A DNA stretch of 60,000 bases from Liolophura sinensis (Eukaryota > Mollusca > Polyplacophora > Chitonida > Chitonidae), in the NCBI RefSeq assembly GCF_032854445.1, contig NC_088301.1, positions 33,156,402 through 33,216,401 on the forward strand, written 5' to 3'. This document shows positions 12,005 through 23,526 of this stretch, in pieces. The notes under the pieces were generated by a model. That model did not search any database, was not told where the DNA came from, and saw nothing but the letters and a program-made list of their open reading frames with translations. A program made the translations under genes and the position numbers. Each line of letters begins with the position of its first letter. Position 1 is the first letter of the stretch.

Positions 12005-13460
12005 GGTATATTTGAAGGGTAGCGTTCTGTGTCTTAACATTAGTAATGCAGTTCAGTTCGACGTTGACTTCCTATGTTACCATGTTATCAACACTCCGGT
12101 ATATCAAGTTGACTTTTTATCTCTATCTTACTAGTATTCTGACTTTCTCATTTCGTCCTTCTTTCATCATTGAAAACTGCTTCTCTTTGCATTAATCCGT
12201 CCTAATTTCTTATTATATATACTTTCTTTGTTCTTTGGTTGTTTGTTCTGAACGACGGCTGTTATACTAATTTTTGACGCCTAGATTCTCCTTATTAACA
12301 CTCTTGTACAGTTCCACATTTACCTTATATTAACAAATGTATACTCACGCTGAATTTCTCTTTTTCCACCTTAGTAACACACTGGTACAGTTTCACATTA
12401 ACTTTGTCTTTATATAATATTAAAACACGGATGCAATTCCACAGTGACTTTCTCTGTCTTTATCTTATAATGACACACGCATATTGTTCCATGCTGACTT
12501 TGTCTGTCTTTACCTCATTAAAACACGGATGCAAATCCACGTTGACTTTCTCTGTGTTTATCTTATAATGACACCTATCCTGTCCAGTTTCATGCTAACT
12601 TTCTTTGTCACCACCTTTCACGTTTCACGCTGACTTAGAGGTTAGAACGAGGACTGTTTGGTCCGGTGCCAGTATAATGTTACTGGGTCGGGTGTTATGC
12701 TTGGTGTCTTCGGCATGATATTTCAGTGGGGGCAGCACTTTGATAACAGGGACTCGCCCTGTCACAAGAAGATACAATATACGTACACACACGTACCTAA
12801 TGACTACTCGTCATCATATGACTGAAAAATGGAAAAACACTTAGTAAACACTCAGGTCCAGTTTCGCTTGACTGTCCTGGTCTCCACCTTGGTAACACAC
12901 GGAAAAGATTCACGCTGACTTTATTTGTCTTTACATTAGTTTCACAGGTTGACAGTTTCACGTTGGCTTTCTCTGTCTTCACCTTAGTAACACACGGGTA
13001 CAGGTTTACGCTGACATTATCTGTCTTTACATTATTTTTCTCAGGTTTACGGTTTCACGTTGACTTTCTCTGTCTCCACCTTAGTAACACACGGGAAAAA
13101 ATTCACGCTGACTTTCTCTGTTTTTTACCGTAGTAACAAAAGGTTACGGTTTCACGTTGTCTTTCTATGTCTTTACCTTAGTAACACAGCCTACAGTTCC
13201 ATGTTGACTTTCTCTTTCTTTACCGTAGTAACACAGGTTTACAGTTTCACGTTGTCTTTCTTTGTATTTACCTTAATTAGGCAGGGTTACAGTTTCATGT
13301 TGACTTTCTCTGTCTTTACCTAAATAATAAACTTGTACAGTGTCACGTTGACTTTCTCTGACTTTGCCTTAGTATCACACGGTTACAGTTTCAAGTTGAA
13401 TTTCTATGGTTTTGCCAAAGTAACGCGCAGACTTTCTCTTTCTGTAACTTATTAACATGC
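12005..13460. repeat. Degenerate minisatellite, about 48-bp unit, with a SINE inside
   Basis: Head-to-tail units follow the pattern CAGTTTCACGTTGACTTTCTC, TGTCTTTACCTTAGTAACAC, ACGGGTA. They are clearest from 12,950 to 13,420 and more decayed down to about 12,005. Unit length varies around 47-50 bp. Because 48 is a multiple of three, the array translates into a repeated hydrophobic peptide on the plus strand (13,060-13,323). I read that as a by-product, not a gene, because units with frame-breaking lengths and stops interrupt it. A SINE (about 12,645-12,845) interrupts the array, and units continue on both sides. Confidence 0.85.
12645..12845 (+). mobile_element. SINE family B, 3' two thirds, nested in the minisatellite
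   Basis: Diagnostic blocks in order: GGTCCGGTGCCAGTATAATG, TACTGGGTCGGGTGTTATGC, GGTGTCTTCGGCATGATAT, GGCAGCACTTTGA, CCTGTCACAAGAAGA, ACACGTACCTAATGACTACT, CATCATATGACTGAAAAAT. The same order, reversed, occurs at 31,535-31,733. I recognise this as a SINE type common in molluscs. The tRNA-like head and the final GTTAAACCCC tail are missing or decayed here. Confidence 0.8.
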
Positions 13461-13716
13461 AAGTGTACAGCCCTATATAAGGAATATAGTTTCATTTCGC
13501 TATACAAGGAATATAGTTTCATTTCTTCTCTCCTTGTCCTCAACTCTGAATGCACATTGAAGTGGGCTTTCAAACGTCTAACGCCTATAATAATATAAAG
13601 GCTATTGTTAAGCGTGAAACTCATCACAGACCAGGCTTTCAAAATTCAAACTGGATAAAAGGCTTTGTTGTTTTCAATAGTCCAGCAAAAATACAGTAGA
13701 AGAGGTCGATTCTTGA

Positions 13717-13801
13717 ATGTCAAAGAATATGATTTATCTGTGGATCGTCATTTACGCCGTTTCCAATCGAGTACAAGCCAACAGACAACCATACAATACA
13801 G
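13717..13801 (+). CDS. Candidate first coding exon of a secreted or membrane protein
   Basis: ATG at 13,717 opens 28 codons: MSKNMIYLWIVIYAVSNRVQ, then A and NRQPYNT, ending at a strong donor, CAG|GTGAGT, in phase 1. The layout is that of a signal peptide: a lysine in the n-region, a hydrophobic core (IYLWIVIYAV), and a VQA|N site after residue 21. The intron falls just after the predicted cleavage site, as in many secreted proteins. I could not find the next exon. The frame after the donor soon stops, so only splicing would make it a gene. A chance match remains possible. Confidence 0.4.
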
Positions 13802-16160
13802 GTGAGTTTCCCCAGGGTTTCTCGAGAAAAACCTCTTGGGTAGAGACGTGAGAGGCACTTGAAGTTTGTGACGGGTTAATAGGATTTGAATGAATGATTC
13901 TAGTCCTCCCGACGATTTCTGTGCTTAACCTATGGTGGATATGATTTGATTTTTGCGCTTGGCTAGCTTTGAAGGAAATTACAAATATCTTGAATAAGTT
14001 TATCTGAATATTATGGAAAATATATAACATACCCAGAGTTTTGTACTATAGTAACTATTTTAAGTGGATTAGAAAGCGGTCTGATGAATTCCATGTGCAT
14101 CTATTTGCCATTCTGAGAGTTCTTTTAAAATGACTCTATGCATTAACAACAAATCATAATTTACAATGATATTTAAGCTATCAGAAAGAGCTAACAAAAT
14201 GATACTTATTCACTGCAGTCATGCTCAAAGAATAGCAGTTTCCTTGTTTGAGGTTGCATGCTTTCACTGGGGCGAGCATTGATTCTGTACGTACACGTAG
14301 TAATGCAGTTTGTGTATTACACCTGTATTATTAAAGCTGTAGAGCGAGCACCTTTTTATTAATAGCTTATGAGTTATATGTTTGTTTATTTTTTTACCAG
14401 GTTTTAATGACATACTCAACCTGCATTTCCACCCGCTAACTGAACTCAAAATATATACTTATGCGAAACATAATACTTATTGGTGGAAGAAAAAGGATTT
14501 CTCATGCATGTACGAACTTCATGTTAGACTACCTTGAGGGGTAGAGGTGGCCAGTATAGCTTTTTGACACCGTCATGCATGCATGATAGTTGACAAGGCA
14601 TTGTTAATCTTCAGTTCTATATGAAAAGCAAGTGCGTCATATGACGGCATTATTTTTATATTATTCTTTAGAAATGCTTGATTCTTGGGCACATTTGAAT
14701 TGTTAGTCATTCTGTAGGTTGGTTAATTAGCGGATACTTCACTCAGTTAAAGTCTTTTGTAATCACTGACAAGCAAATAAAACTGGGAATTTTGGACTCT
14801 GAAAGACATTCTTGTATTATGATTTATCTGATTTTTTATGCTACTACGATTATGTAGGTGGAATGCTTTCCCATTATATAGCGTATAGATTACGCAACAG
14901 TCTAAATATACCTTTTGGTTTAAAGCAAAAACCAACAACAACAACAAGAAAAATATCGTCACCAGTTGTATTTAAGATATCTTCTTTTTAATCCTATTCG
15001 AATAATGGAATTGCATATCGTGGACTATATATTGAATATTTTTTTTCCGAAAAATGTCAAAGCTGTCACATTTTGAAGAAAACAGGCATTTTTCCAGCAC
15101 AACCCAACTCCCCGTCCCTTCCCTCCACCAAATACTTCTACATCAAGGTCTGAGGAAAGGATTCCGACCTTATTTGCGAGGACTGAGTACAGCACCGCAA
15201 TTATAAGAGAATACGGATATTTCCAAGTACAAAAATCGTCAGGTGCATCAATTGTTACACTTTTGAGTTGATGCGAAGTATTTAACTTTTGTTGTGATAA
15301 GCGATTTATACCGGTACATAAAATAGTCATGTTGACAAGAAAGCTTAGGTTTTTATGCTCACTGAAGAAATTTTAGATTATATTACTTTATAGAATGTTA
15401 ACCATTGCTGGTGTAAATATTTAAATCTAAACCTGCCCTGGCAATGGCAAGCAAAACAGTGAAGCAATGTTAATGAAGAACGCATTGTAACCACCGTTAA
15501 GACTTGTGGTGTATATGTATATTTGTGCTCTAAATATAAATTGAATAGATGTGAGTTTTGTAGAGGAGTTTATTCTCGTGCTCAAGAATAAGTGAGTAGT
15601 ATATATTTCGCAAGCAGCATCAGTATGACACGCATTAAGAATTAACCTGACCGTGTCACCCGTGTGATCCTATCCCGTTTACGTTAAACATGTGGTGGGA
15701 ATTCAATCGTTGGAGTCTGTTTGTTTTTCATCCAGAATGCATTATTCAAAATGGCTCTGTACCAATATTCAAATTTGCCGTTGAAGTTTGAGCAAATAAC
15801 TTTAAGAACTACAGCCACTGCTGAGTTCGAGGAAAAGGGGGTTTTCTTCCAAGACGATTCGTGTCGGATCATACCAATGTGTTGAACACCGAAGGGTTTG
15901 CAACGACCCTCTCCGAATCTCTATTCCCTAGGGTATACACAAGTATTCTGCCCAGCCCGTCGTTCCAATTACCCTACACATTACAGGCCAAGCTAAACTC
16001 CGATCTCTATGGGCAAATTTAAGTCATTCTATATGGAAAACAAGGTTGAAAATAAGAACTTGGTGTTACAGATCTTACATGTAGGAGATCAGATGCGAGA
16101 TTTTGTTTGATATAAAGGTTTACTCTTCTTATCAATAAATATAACCTCTCTTTTCTTCAA
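13802..16160. other. Spacer or intron; no gene seen
   Basis: Sparse short open frames on the minus strand only, with no supporting splice signals. A short CATGCATGCATG palindromic run lies at about 14,574-14,585. Confidence 0.5.
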
Positions 16161-16277
16161 GATGGTTTATATAGTTCACAGTGTGTAGCTTGCTACGATT
16201 TTCTGGTTCCAAAACCTGCCGTTATCCATGCAGCTCGTGCCTGTGAGATACGTGTCATTTCCATCCAATACGAGAAA

Positions 16278-16326
16278 CCCTTGGTCTATCTGAGCACGTG
16301 ACCAAGGGCACTTATACCGACCAATC
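16278..16326 (-). promoter_or_regulatory. Promoter-like module on the minus strand (weak)
   Basis: Read on the minus strand: an inverted CCAAT box (GATTGG, near 16,321-16,326), then TATAAG (16,311-16,316), then CCCTTGGTC and GACCAAGGG (16,300-16,308 and 16,278-16,286). The last two form a 9-bp inverted repeat around a CACGTG E-box (16,295-16,300). Order and spacing suit a promoter firing leftward. The open frames downstream (16,176-16,529 and overlapping ones) do not resemble any protein I know, so a product is not assigned. Confidence 0.25.
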
Positions 16327-16529
16327 AAAACGCAACGATTGACAAATTGTCTTGTGCGATGATTATGATAAGGGTTCTCGCAGCATTTGTCATGGCTGCA
16401 ATCTTGTCTGCTTCCATCTGATTTTTCCCTTTGATGAAGATGAAGTGGGCGTGGCTTTTCTTGCGAAATGGAGGTGACTTTGTAATGAAATGGCAGTGCG
16501 ATTGCACAAGGACAAGTTGACTTCGTCAC

Positions 16530-19500
16530 GCGGGATAACTGGACGTTACCGTGAGCCAGTAGAACATCATCAAATTTTACTGCTTATATAACACTATAGC
16601 AAAATATAAGTAGCTGAGTGCACTATACCGCCACGACTTTGCCCGGAGGAGCGGGACAGTGTCTTCTGTAATATACGACCCCAGCCAAGATGAGCACTGG
16701 GAGTGTATCCTACTCTATGGCTGTACGGTATATGTACGTGCACATACTAGTATTGGCAGGTATATATTTGGACTCAGGGCTTCCATTCATTGTTTGAGGC
16801 ATGGACGCTACTACGATGAAACACATAGAAGCGAGTTGAAAACACTGACCAGCTTTCTTTGTATAAATATTCCACGTGAAATATTTGCTCCCGCTGAATA
16901 TGTGAGAGCATACAATGAATTTAGGGGTTTTTCGCGTGAAGACCACTTTGATGGGGACGACAAGACGAGAAGTGTTCGTGTACTATACACACACATCATA
17001 TATGTACGGTTCGTGCATGCCATAGTACCGAGAGTGTAATAAGGCAAGGCTGTACTGAGTGGTAACGTCGTCATGGACAGGTAAGTTGCCTGAAAAATAT
17101 ACAGATCTGCAGAGAGTAATAATCCGCTGTTTATCAGAGTTAATAATCCGACTGTTATGGTTAAATATGATAAGACATATATTTCAGAAAGCTGGTTATT
17201 TCGTGGGTAACGATACACTTAACCAACCTTCACATCATAAAATATGACAACAAAAAAATAATATAAATTATGCGTTTATTATTTACAGTAGTTTAGAATG
17301 TTCATCTGCAATCAATGGTGTTGTGACTCTGACTCTGGCAAAGGACAGTAGTGGTGGCTTACGATCTTATCTCACAGGTATATCCTTTATGGTTAAATTC
17401 AACACCATTAAAGATTTTTCTGTTGATTCCATAGATGTTGAATTTATATTTTCACAAGGAAATTTTAGCTGAGGACAGTCCTTAATTCCCAATGTACTAT
17501 CGACAACACATTTGAATATAACCTATGATAAACTTAATCTAACGTGATAAACATGCCGTTAATATTTTTTCAAAAGTACAAAAGTATATAAAATGTTATG
17601 ATCTAACTGTATTTTAAAGTTACTTTCTATATGGACGTAGGTAAATTACATACGTGTACATTTGATATAGACCGATGACTATGTGGTTGTAAAATATCGG
17701 GAGATAGGAAAACTGTCTCAAAAAAGGAATTCAGGCTGATATGTGACATTTGTCAAAATAGATATTAATAAAACTCCAGCTGGAGATATCATGATGAAAA
17801 TTACCGTGAAAACAGTGATCAGAAAAAAAAAAATATATATATATGTAAATATATAAATATTTATAATTAATTTATCGTTCTATAACATTTAGATACATGT
17901 ATATATTCCTTTAAGCAGAAAATATCTGTTTAATATATACAAAAACATTGTAGCAATTCACCATTTGCTTTAGAATATCTGTGCCACAAGTTGTTAAAAT
18001 TTATAATTAAACTCAAGTATTGTTTTTTTACTATATGTATAGGAGCTTTTATCTGCAGGTTGTAATTAATTCAGTGATCATACACGAGCTCCTCTGAACT
18101 ATAGGCATATATACTTACTTCTCTCGTCTTTAAATCCGGGTGGGTATATCTTAACGTTCTATTCATTGAAAAATATATACGAGTGTGTGCTTCTAAAGAA
18201 TACTTAACAAAGGCTGAAGTCTAAGGCTAGGCCTATAGCTAAGTATAAAATGAGGTGATTTTGCACTTGGCACATATCTCTTGTCTGGCACTTTATCTAA
18301 AACCCATTTTCACCAGAATGAATTCAGAAGTTATTGCATGTGTGTTGTACTTCTCGAGCTCGCACGAGTTTGCCACCTGCCATTTACCTCGCCTGCCGGA
18401 GTCACTTCAAAACGTTGTCATGGCGCGGAGTGCACGGGGACACTTTGCGTATATATAACCTCCTGTCTGGTAATAAAACGTAAACACTTTAAATTGAGTC
18501 TAATTGCTGTTGAAACTTGTTTTAGCAGCGGCAAGCGCAGTTCTATTGTCCCCCTGTCTGTTGGTCGGTTGGTCAAAATTTTTGACATATAGTGTCTTTT
18601 AACATGGGACATTCACTTAACAAGGTTCCTGCATGACAGTAAGGTGACGTCGAATTTTATTTATTCGTCTATTTATTTATTTCTTTTTTCGTTTTATGTT
18701 GGAACTGACTTCGTTAAGATATCTTTATTCACAAATATCGTGGTGCAAGCTTTATCGAGACTTCCTCTTGACATATAATTTCCATGCATTCATTTTAGAC
18801 TTCTGTCCAAGGAGGGCATCCGAATTACCTCCTATCAAGCCATAACATATCAAGAATTTCATTGGATTTCTGGCATGCGTTTTAGTTATGCATATGTATT
18901 GTCACTCCATGCAAAGTCCGTGATTATAATTGTTTATATTCATACATATTTATGTATGCATACGTCGTTGTTCAATGTCACACATGCCTTACAGATTACT
19001 GTACAAATTGTCGGGATATGTTATTGTCGTTGTATACACCCTGAAGGCCAAAAAACGATGACCAGCATTAAGGAAGGTAGGCTTAACCCCACTTTCGTGG
19101 CGAGCGTTATCACTTTTTTCTGTATTACCTATAGGTCTCATGCCAGTGCAAGGTTTAGTCTAAATGAGTGCTTACAACCTATGCAGGTTTAAAATTTAAA
19201 TTGTTGGGTTTACGACATAAAAATATGTCCGCCCGGCATTAGGTAAATGGTATACTATTGAACAGCAGAGCCATTTATTCATGATGGCTGCTTATCTACC
19301 GCCATGTCTTTGTTAGGTAAAGTAACCTTATTGGTTTGCCAATTTAAGTAGAATCTCTTAAACACGCTAACTTCATCACACTATATAGAAAGCTTTAATA
19401 TAATGAACCAGAAATATTTTAAGCTGTGAATCAGTTTAATGGGTGTTTGGTGGCTATATAAACACACACATATTTCTGCCAAGACTTAGCAATCCATTTG

Positions 19501-19960
19501 TTTTGTGGCGGAATTTCATCTCTATAATTTGTGATAGGCCTCAAAATTTTATGGTTGAAATTTAATTGTTAAATTGCGTTCATCATTTTTTATATTCAAT
19601 CTATATTTTTCATTTGTTTTCATATATTCAAGTAACCTTTTATTCGGTCTGTCTGAGCTGAAATTGATTTTCGCACCTCTCAAAATATTCCTTAGCATGA
19701 ATTTATTATATATATGTAAGATATTTCAGCTCCTTAATTAAGTCGTTCTGTCTATATGTAAAATATTTAAGCTCTATTTAACTTGTTCTCCATGTTTATC
19801 TATCTCTCTATCGGCTGTTCAGGCTTGATAAAGTTTTCCTATGCTATCGTTTAACATGGCCCATTCATTACAATCGTAATAGTTGTACAATATCGCGTTT
19901 TCGTCTTTCCACTGTGGCGAATTGGCGCTTGTTATAGCTGCGACAAGCAGCTATATGTGT
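16530..19960. other. Spacer; open frames on both strands, none assignable
   Basis: From 16,613 to 17,039 (plus) and 16,811 to 17,218 (minus) frames stay open on both strands for 0.4 kb. Neither translation shows a family pattern or clear exon borders, so I do not call a gene. At 17,821-17,870 an A-run passes into (AT)n. The rest is AT-rich and featureless. Confidence 0.45.
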
Positions 19961-19964
19961 CGCT

Positions 19965-20012
19965 CTCTCTGTCTCGATCTGTCTGTCTGTCTGTCTCGCT
20001 GTCGATCCGTCG
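19965..20012. repeat. (TCTG)n microsatellite, imperfect
   Basis: A run of GTCTGTCTGTCTGTCT flanked by degenerate TCTCTC and TCGCTGTCGAT units. Confidence 0.8.
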
Positions 20013-23000
20013 GTAAAATTGCTATATCATTCTATATCTTTTAACATGAATGATAATCTTGGTGATAAACGACATCAACAATGTGCAAGACGTCGTAGTT
20101 ATCGCGAATCTGCGTTCGTTAATTGATATTTCAATACATGACTTTATTACACACATATACATTTCTAGCGTAGGATCTGTGCTCCTGTATATGGTTGTTC
20201 TATGTTTGTGTTCAAATTTTCTTTTTCGTCACCTTAACATATTTTTTTTCTACTCCGCAAATACTATTCTTCGTCAATTTATCGAGTGCTTGTTAGGAAT
20301 TAGAGCGTGTGCATATATTCGCAATTCAAACGTAATACATTTTGGGTACAAATGGTGTGAACAACTGGCCTGTCATAGAACTCCAATATAATCTCACAAT
20401 CTCAGAATGTTTGCAGGTGGCCAAGGTTTCCACTTGGTTCTAACCATATACATATAGTATATTTAATCATAGAGAGCTTGGAATGTACTTAACTCTCATC
20501 TTAACATATCCATTTCGACTGCTTTGAGAAGCGAATAATATGAGTTTAATGAAGAGTGCAGATATCTTATAGGCACTTGGCTGCTCCAGCACTGGTCATG
20601 GTTCAGCGCTTTGGTGTGATTCAATACAGTGGCGAAGACCTATACGCATCTCTCAATTGAAAAAGTGTGCAATAAACACTAATAGAAAAGTGAATTTCAG
20701 GAGAGATTTATCGGGATTTGACTGAATGTAACACGGAAATTTGATGTATACTGCAGTGTAAAGTGTAACGCGACGAGAAGCAGAGATTATTAGGTGTTAT
20801 ATATCGATATATATGCTTTTCCTCAAAAACTCAACAGTCTTTCTAAGTCACATCATTATATGTCACTTCTGATAAATTAGCAAACCGTGTTCATAATATT
20901 AATACCGCCTGACAAGGTAAACTTGTGCTACCCATGCACTTCCATGGCGGCAGATAGGTTTTTGGGTGAAGGTAGCCTACCTGAGCCACTATACAAGAAA
21001 TCACCGCATCTCAGAATTGCAAAGACACAGGACCCACAGCCGAAGTATTCATAAAAAGAATTACAGTATTAACGGTTACTGGAAATAATACTGTGTTTTG
21101 CCTTTGATGCATTTACAAAAACTCGTAAATTTACACCACTCAAGTGTATATTTTGCATCGCAGTTCCCATATAAATGTATCATTTAATTGTTAAAGGGCA
21201 GCTTTTAAAATAATTTTTGTAGAATTTCGCAGAATGGATTTCATTGCTTAATTTAAGGTCAATTCTGCAAGAGGCGTTTGCATTTATATTGAGATTTTCA
21301 CTTGATTTGCAAGGCTGAACTCTAGAAAGGGAATATGCTTGCACTAGAACAGGTTCTTACCAGCGTTTCTGTGGAACCAGAGAATGAATGTGACTGTGGT
21401 ATCTAAAGGACATGCAAGGCAAACCCTCGCACCTTTCATCCAACGCACGTTGCTTAGGGATTTATTCCAGATATATTTGCCATATGTAAATGTTAGCATT
21501 TTCTACCTCAAGTAAATATTTGTTTCGATAGAGGGATTAACACAGGGGGTTTTGCATGATGTATTCTAAATAGGAAACAGCTCGAATCTGTTATACATCT
21601 TCAGTGACATAAAAGAGTCGAAAACCTGTACTGCATCTGCTGTATTTAATTGGATTTAGAGGACTATCGTTATTCTCAAACATATGTTCTGCAACAACCA
21701 CAGATCACCAGTGACCTCTTTAAAGCTTCCTTATTTCCCCATCATTAACTTATTTTTTGTCCAATACACCATCATGGGATAATTAAAATTGACAAAATGT
21801 AGATGTATTTAAGTATTAAACGTTAGTGCATAACGTATAGAGTAGCAAGAATGAAAAAAATGACTTTTTGCTTTTTGTTTTGTTTGTGCTCAAATTAAAC
21901 CAAAAAAGTCATATTTACTATGTACAGCCGGGGTGCTGTGAGTAATTCCGTTAGAGTACGAATTTGTATTTTGTATATATTTTTAAAAAATGTACATAAT
22001 ATTATGTCCTAAAATGATGCTTAGTTGCAGTCTAGCGGCAAAGTGAATTTCTAGTAGTCTGATCTAGAATGGAGAGGTACGGAAACTGAATTTGAAGCTG
22101 AATACAACTCCCAAATTGTACTAATGGAACAATGTTTTCTTTTCATGAAACTTTGGACAATATACAGAGATGAATAGCCATTTTGATCTGTTGACCATCA
22201 GCCGAGAATTCATACAGCTGGGGAAGAGGTCATAACAAACAAATGATTCTACATGTTATATACATATGCGGTAGTTCAGTGACATGAACAGTTGTAAAAC
22301 CGGGTCCTGTATAATAGATAAACGGCAATAATATATAGTCCTATAAATATCTTAGTATCAAACTTGTCTGCAAAGGAATGCATCTGTCGTTCAAGTATGA
22401 TCGACTTGTATGACTTATGGAAAACAACCCTTCATGTTTGCATGTATAGGTCTACATATATCCGCACATGGGAATATATTTGTTTACATCAACTTGGATG
22501 TACGACTCATTGGAAAAAAAAAACAATTCATTTGAATATTATGCTTGTTTTTAAGTAGTTCAGGGGAAAAGGATCTGTTATAGCAGTTGTACATTTTCAA
22601 GATTGTTAATGAATATAAGAATGCAGAAGTAGCTGTCCTATTTTCAGTCTGTCTCGATGAGAAATTGGCTGTTCCAGTGTCAGCCTGACAGAATTGGAAA
22701 TAGCTTCCTATTGTCATAATGAAGAATACGTTGTCCTAAGTTCACGGGACAAATTGCTGACCCAATTCCATTAAGTCCAAAAGGTGAATAACTTTAGTAT
22801 GTCTGAATGCATGACCAGCCAAAAGTTCCTATACCAAAAAAGATTATTTCATGTGAAATAATGCATTCAATAGTCATAGTTTCAGTATACATCAAAAATC
22901 TTTTTCACGTTCATCACACATAACATGTATTCAATAACTGAATTCAAATAATTGCTCTAAAAATTTTAGTTCAATTATTTTATGTATAAGTTTGAATCAG

Positions 23001-23130
23001 CCGAGTACGAAGAATTGTTCATTTTTCATTGTTTTGTCACATACAAAAGTGTTTTTGGGATAACATTATATACGTTAGTGTGTAAATATAATGTAAAGAA
23101 AACTCTTTTAGTACGACTTCTGGTGAAAAA
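20013..23130. other. Spacer without a recognisable gene
   Basis: No gene seen. A short inverted repeat (ATGACTTTTTG at about 21,859 and CAAAAAAGTCAT at about 21,902) could form a hairpin of roughly 11-12 bp. Confidence 0.5.
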
Positions 23131-23138
23131 TGATCATA

Positions 23139-23190
23139 ACCAATCAGAGGACGCCTGTAGGAGCATAGGGAACGGGGCAAGAAGATGGCG
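23139..23190 (+). promoter_or_regulatory. Promoter-like site: CCAAT box and YY1-type AAGATGGCG
   Basis: ACCAATCA at 23,139-23,146 is followed about 40 bp on by AAGATGGCG (23,182-23,190), the downstream-promoter motif bound by YY1 in many animal housekeeping genes. The ATG inside it opens only 13 codons before TAA, and no good donor follows, so no coding exon can be attached with confidence. Confidence 0.25.
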
Positions 23191-23418
23191 CTAAGCGTCT
23201 CTTTCGAAATATATTTATCTTTCTAAGCAATGAAAACAGCTCTAAATTGCTCTGATTCACACAACTACACTTGGATAATTTGTGTCCAATTCCGGATAAT
23301 GGTTTTGTTTATCCTGAGAATTCTTTCAGTGTAATCCAATCACCATAAATTGAACTACAGTAGCAGAACTGACCATTAAAAGCCTTTTAATTAAAATCTG
23401 TTTCTTTCTTCATTTCAG

Positions 23419-23526
23419 AGAAGTGACGTGGGATCTGCACGGTTTTACATGAGAGAATTCACAAAAAATGACGTTACCTGTAAACAGTGGGATATATCCT
23501 GCACAGAACAAAGTTCAAATGCATAA
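23419..23526 (+). CDS. Candidate terminal exon, 35 aa, unidentified (weak)
   Basis: A pyrimidine-rich tract ending TTCTTTCTTCATTTCAG (AG at 23,417-23,418) precedes 35 open codons in phase 0: RSDVGSARFYMREFTKNDVT, then CKQWDISCTEQSSNA and TAA. The acceptor is good and the composition (Cys, Trp, mixed charges) is protein-like. The peptide matches nothing I know and no upstream exon in phase 0 was found. It cannot follow the phase-1 candidate exons at 11.1 and 13.7 kb directly, because the frame would stop at once. Confidence 0.25.
   Translation, partial: RSDVGSARFYMREFTKNDVTCKQWDISCTEQSSNA

Noticed and set aside
13060-13323. Open frame of 87 codons with a repeated hydrophobic peptide
   Set aside because: Produced by a non-coding 48-bp minisatellite; neighbouring units break the frame.
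12005-13460. CRISPR-like regular repeats
   Set aside because: Units are contiguous and degenerate without unique spacers, and this is an animal genome.
16176-16529. Minus-strand frame of 117 codons with several cysteines
   Set aside because: Partly protein-like but no recognised motif or exon borders; kept only as a promoter-like module.
16613-17218. Long overlapping open frames on both strands (126 and 135 codons)
   Set aside because: No family pattern, no convincing splice borders, and equal openness on both strands.
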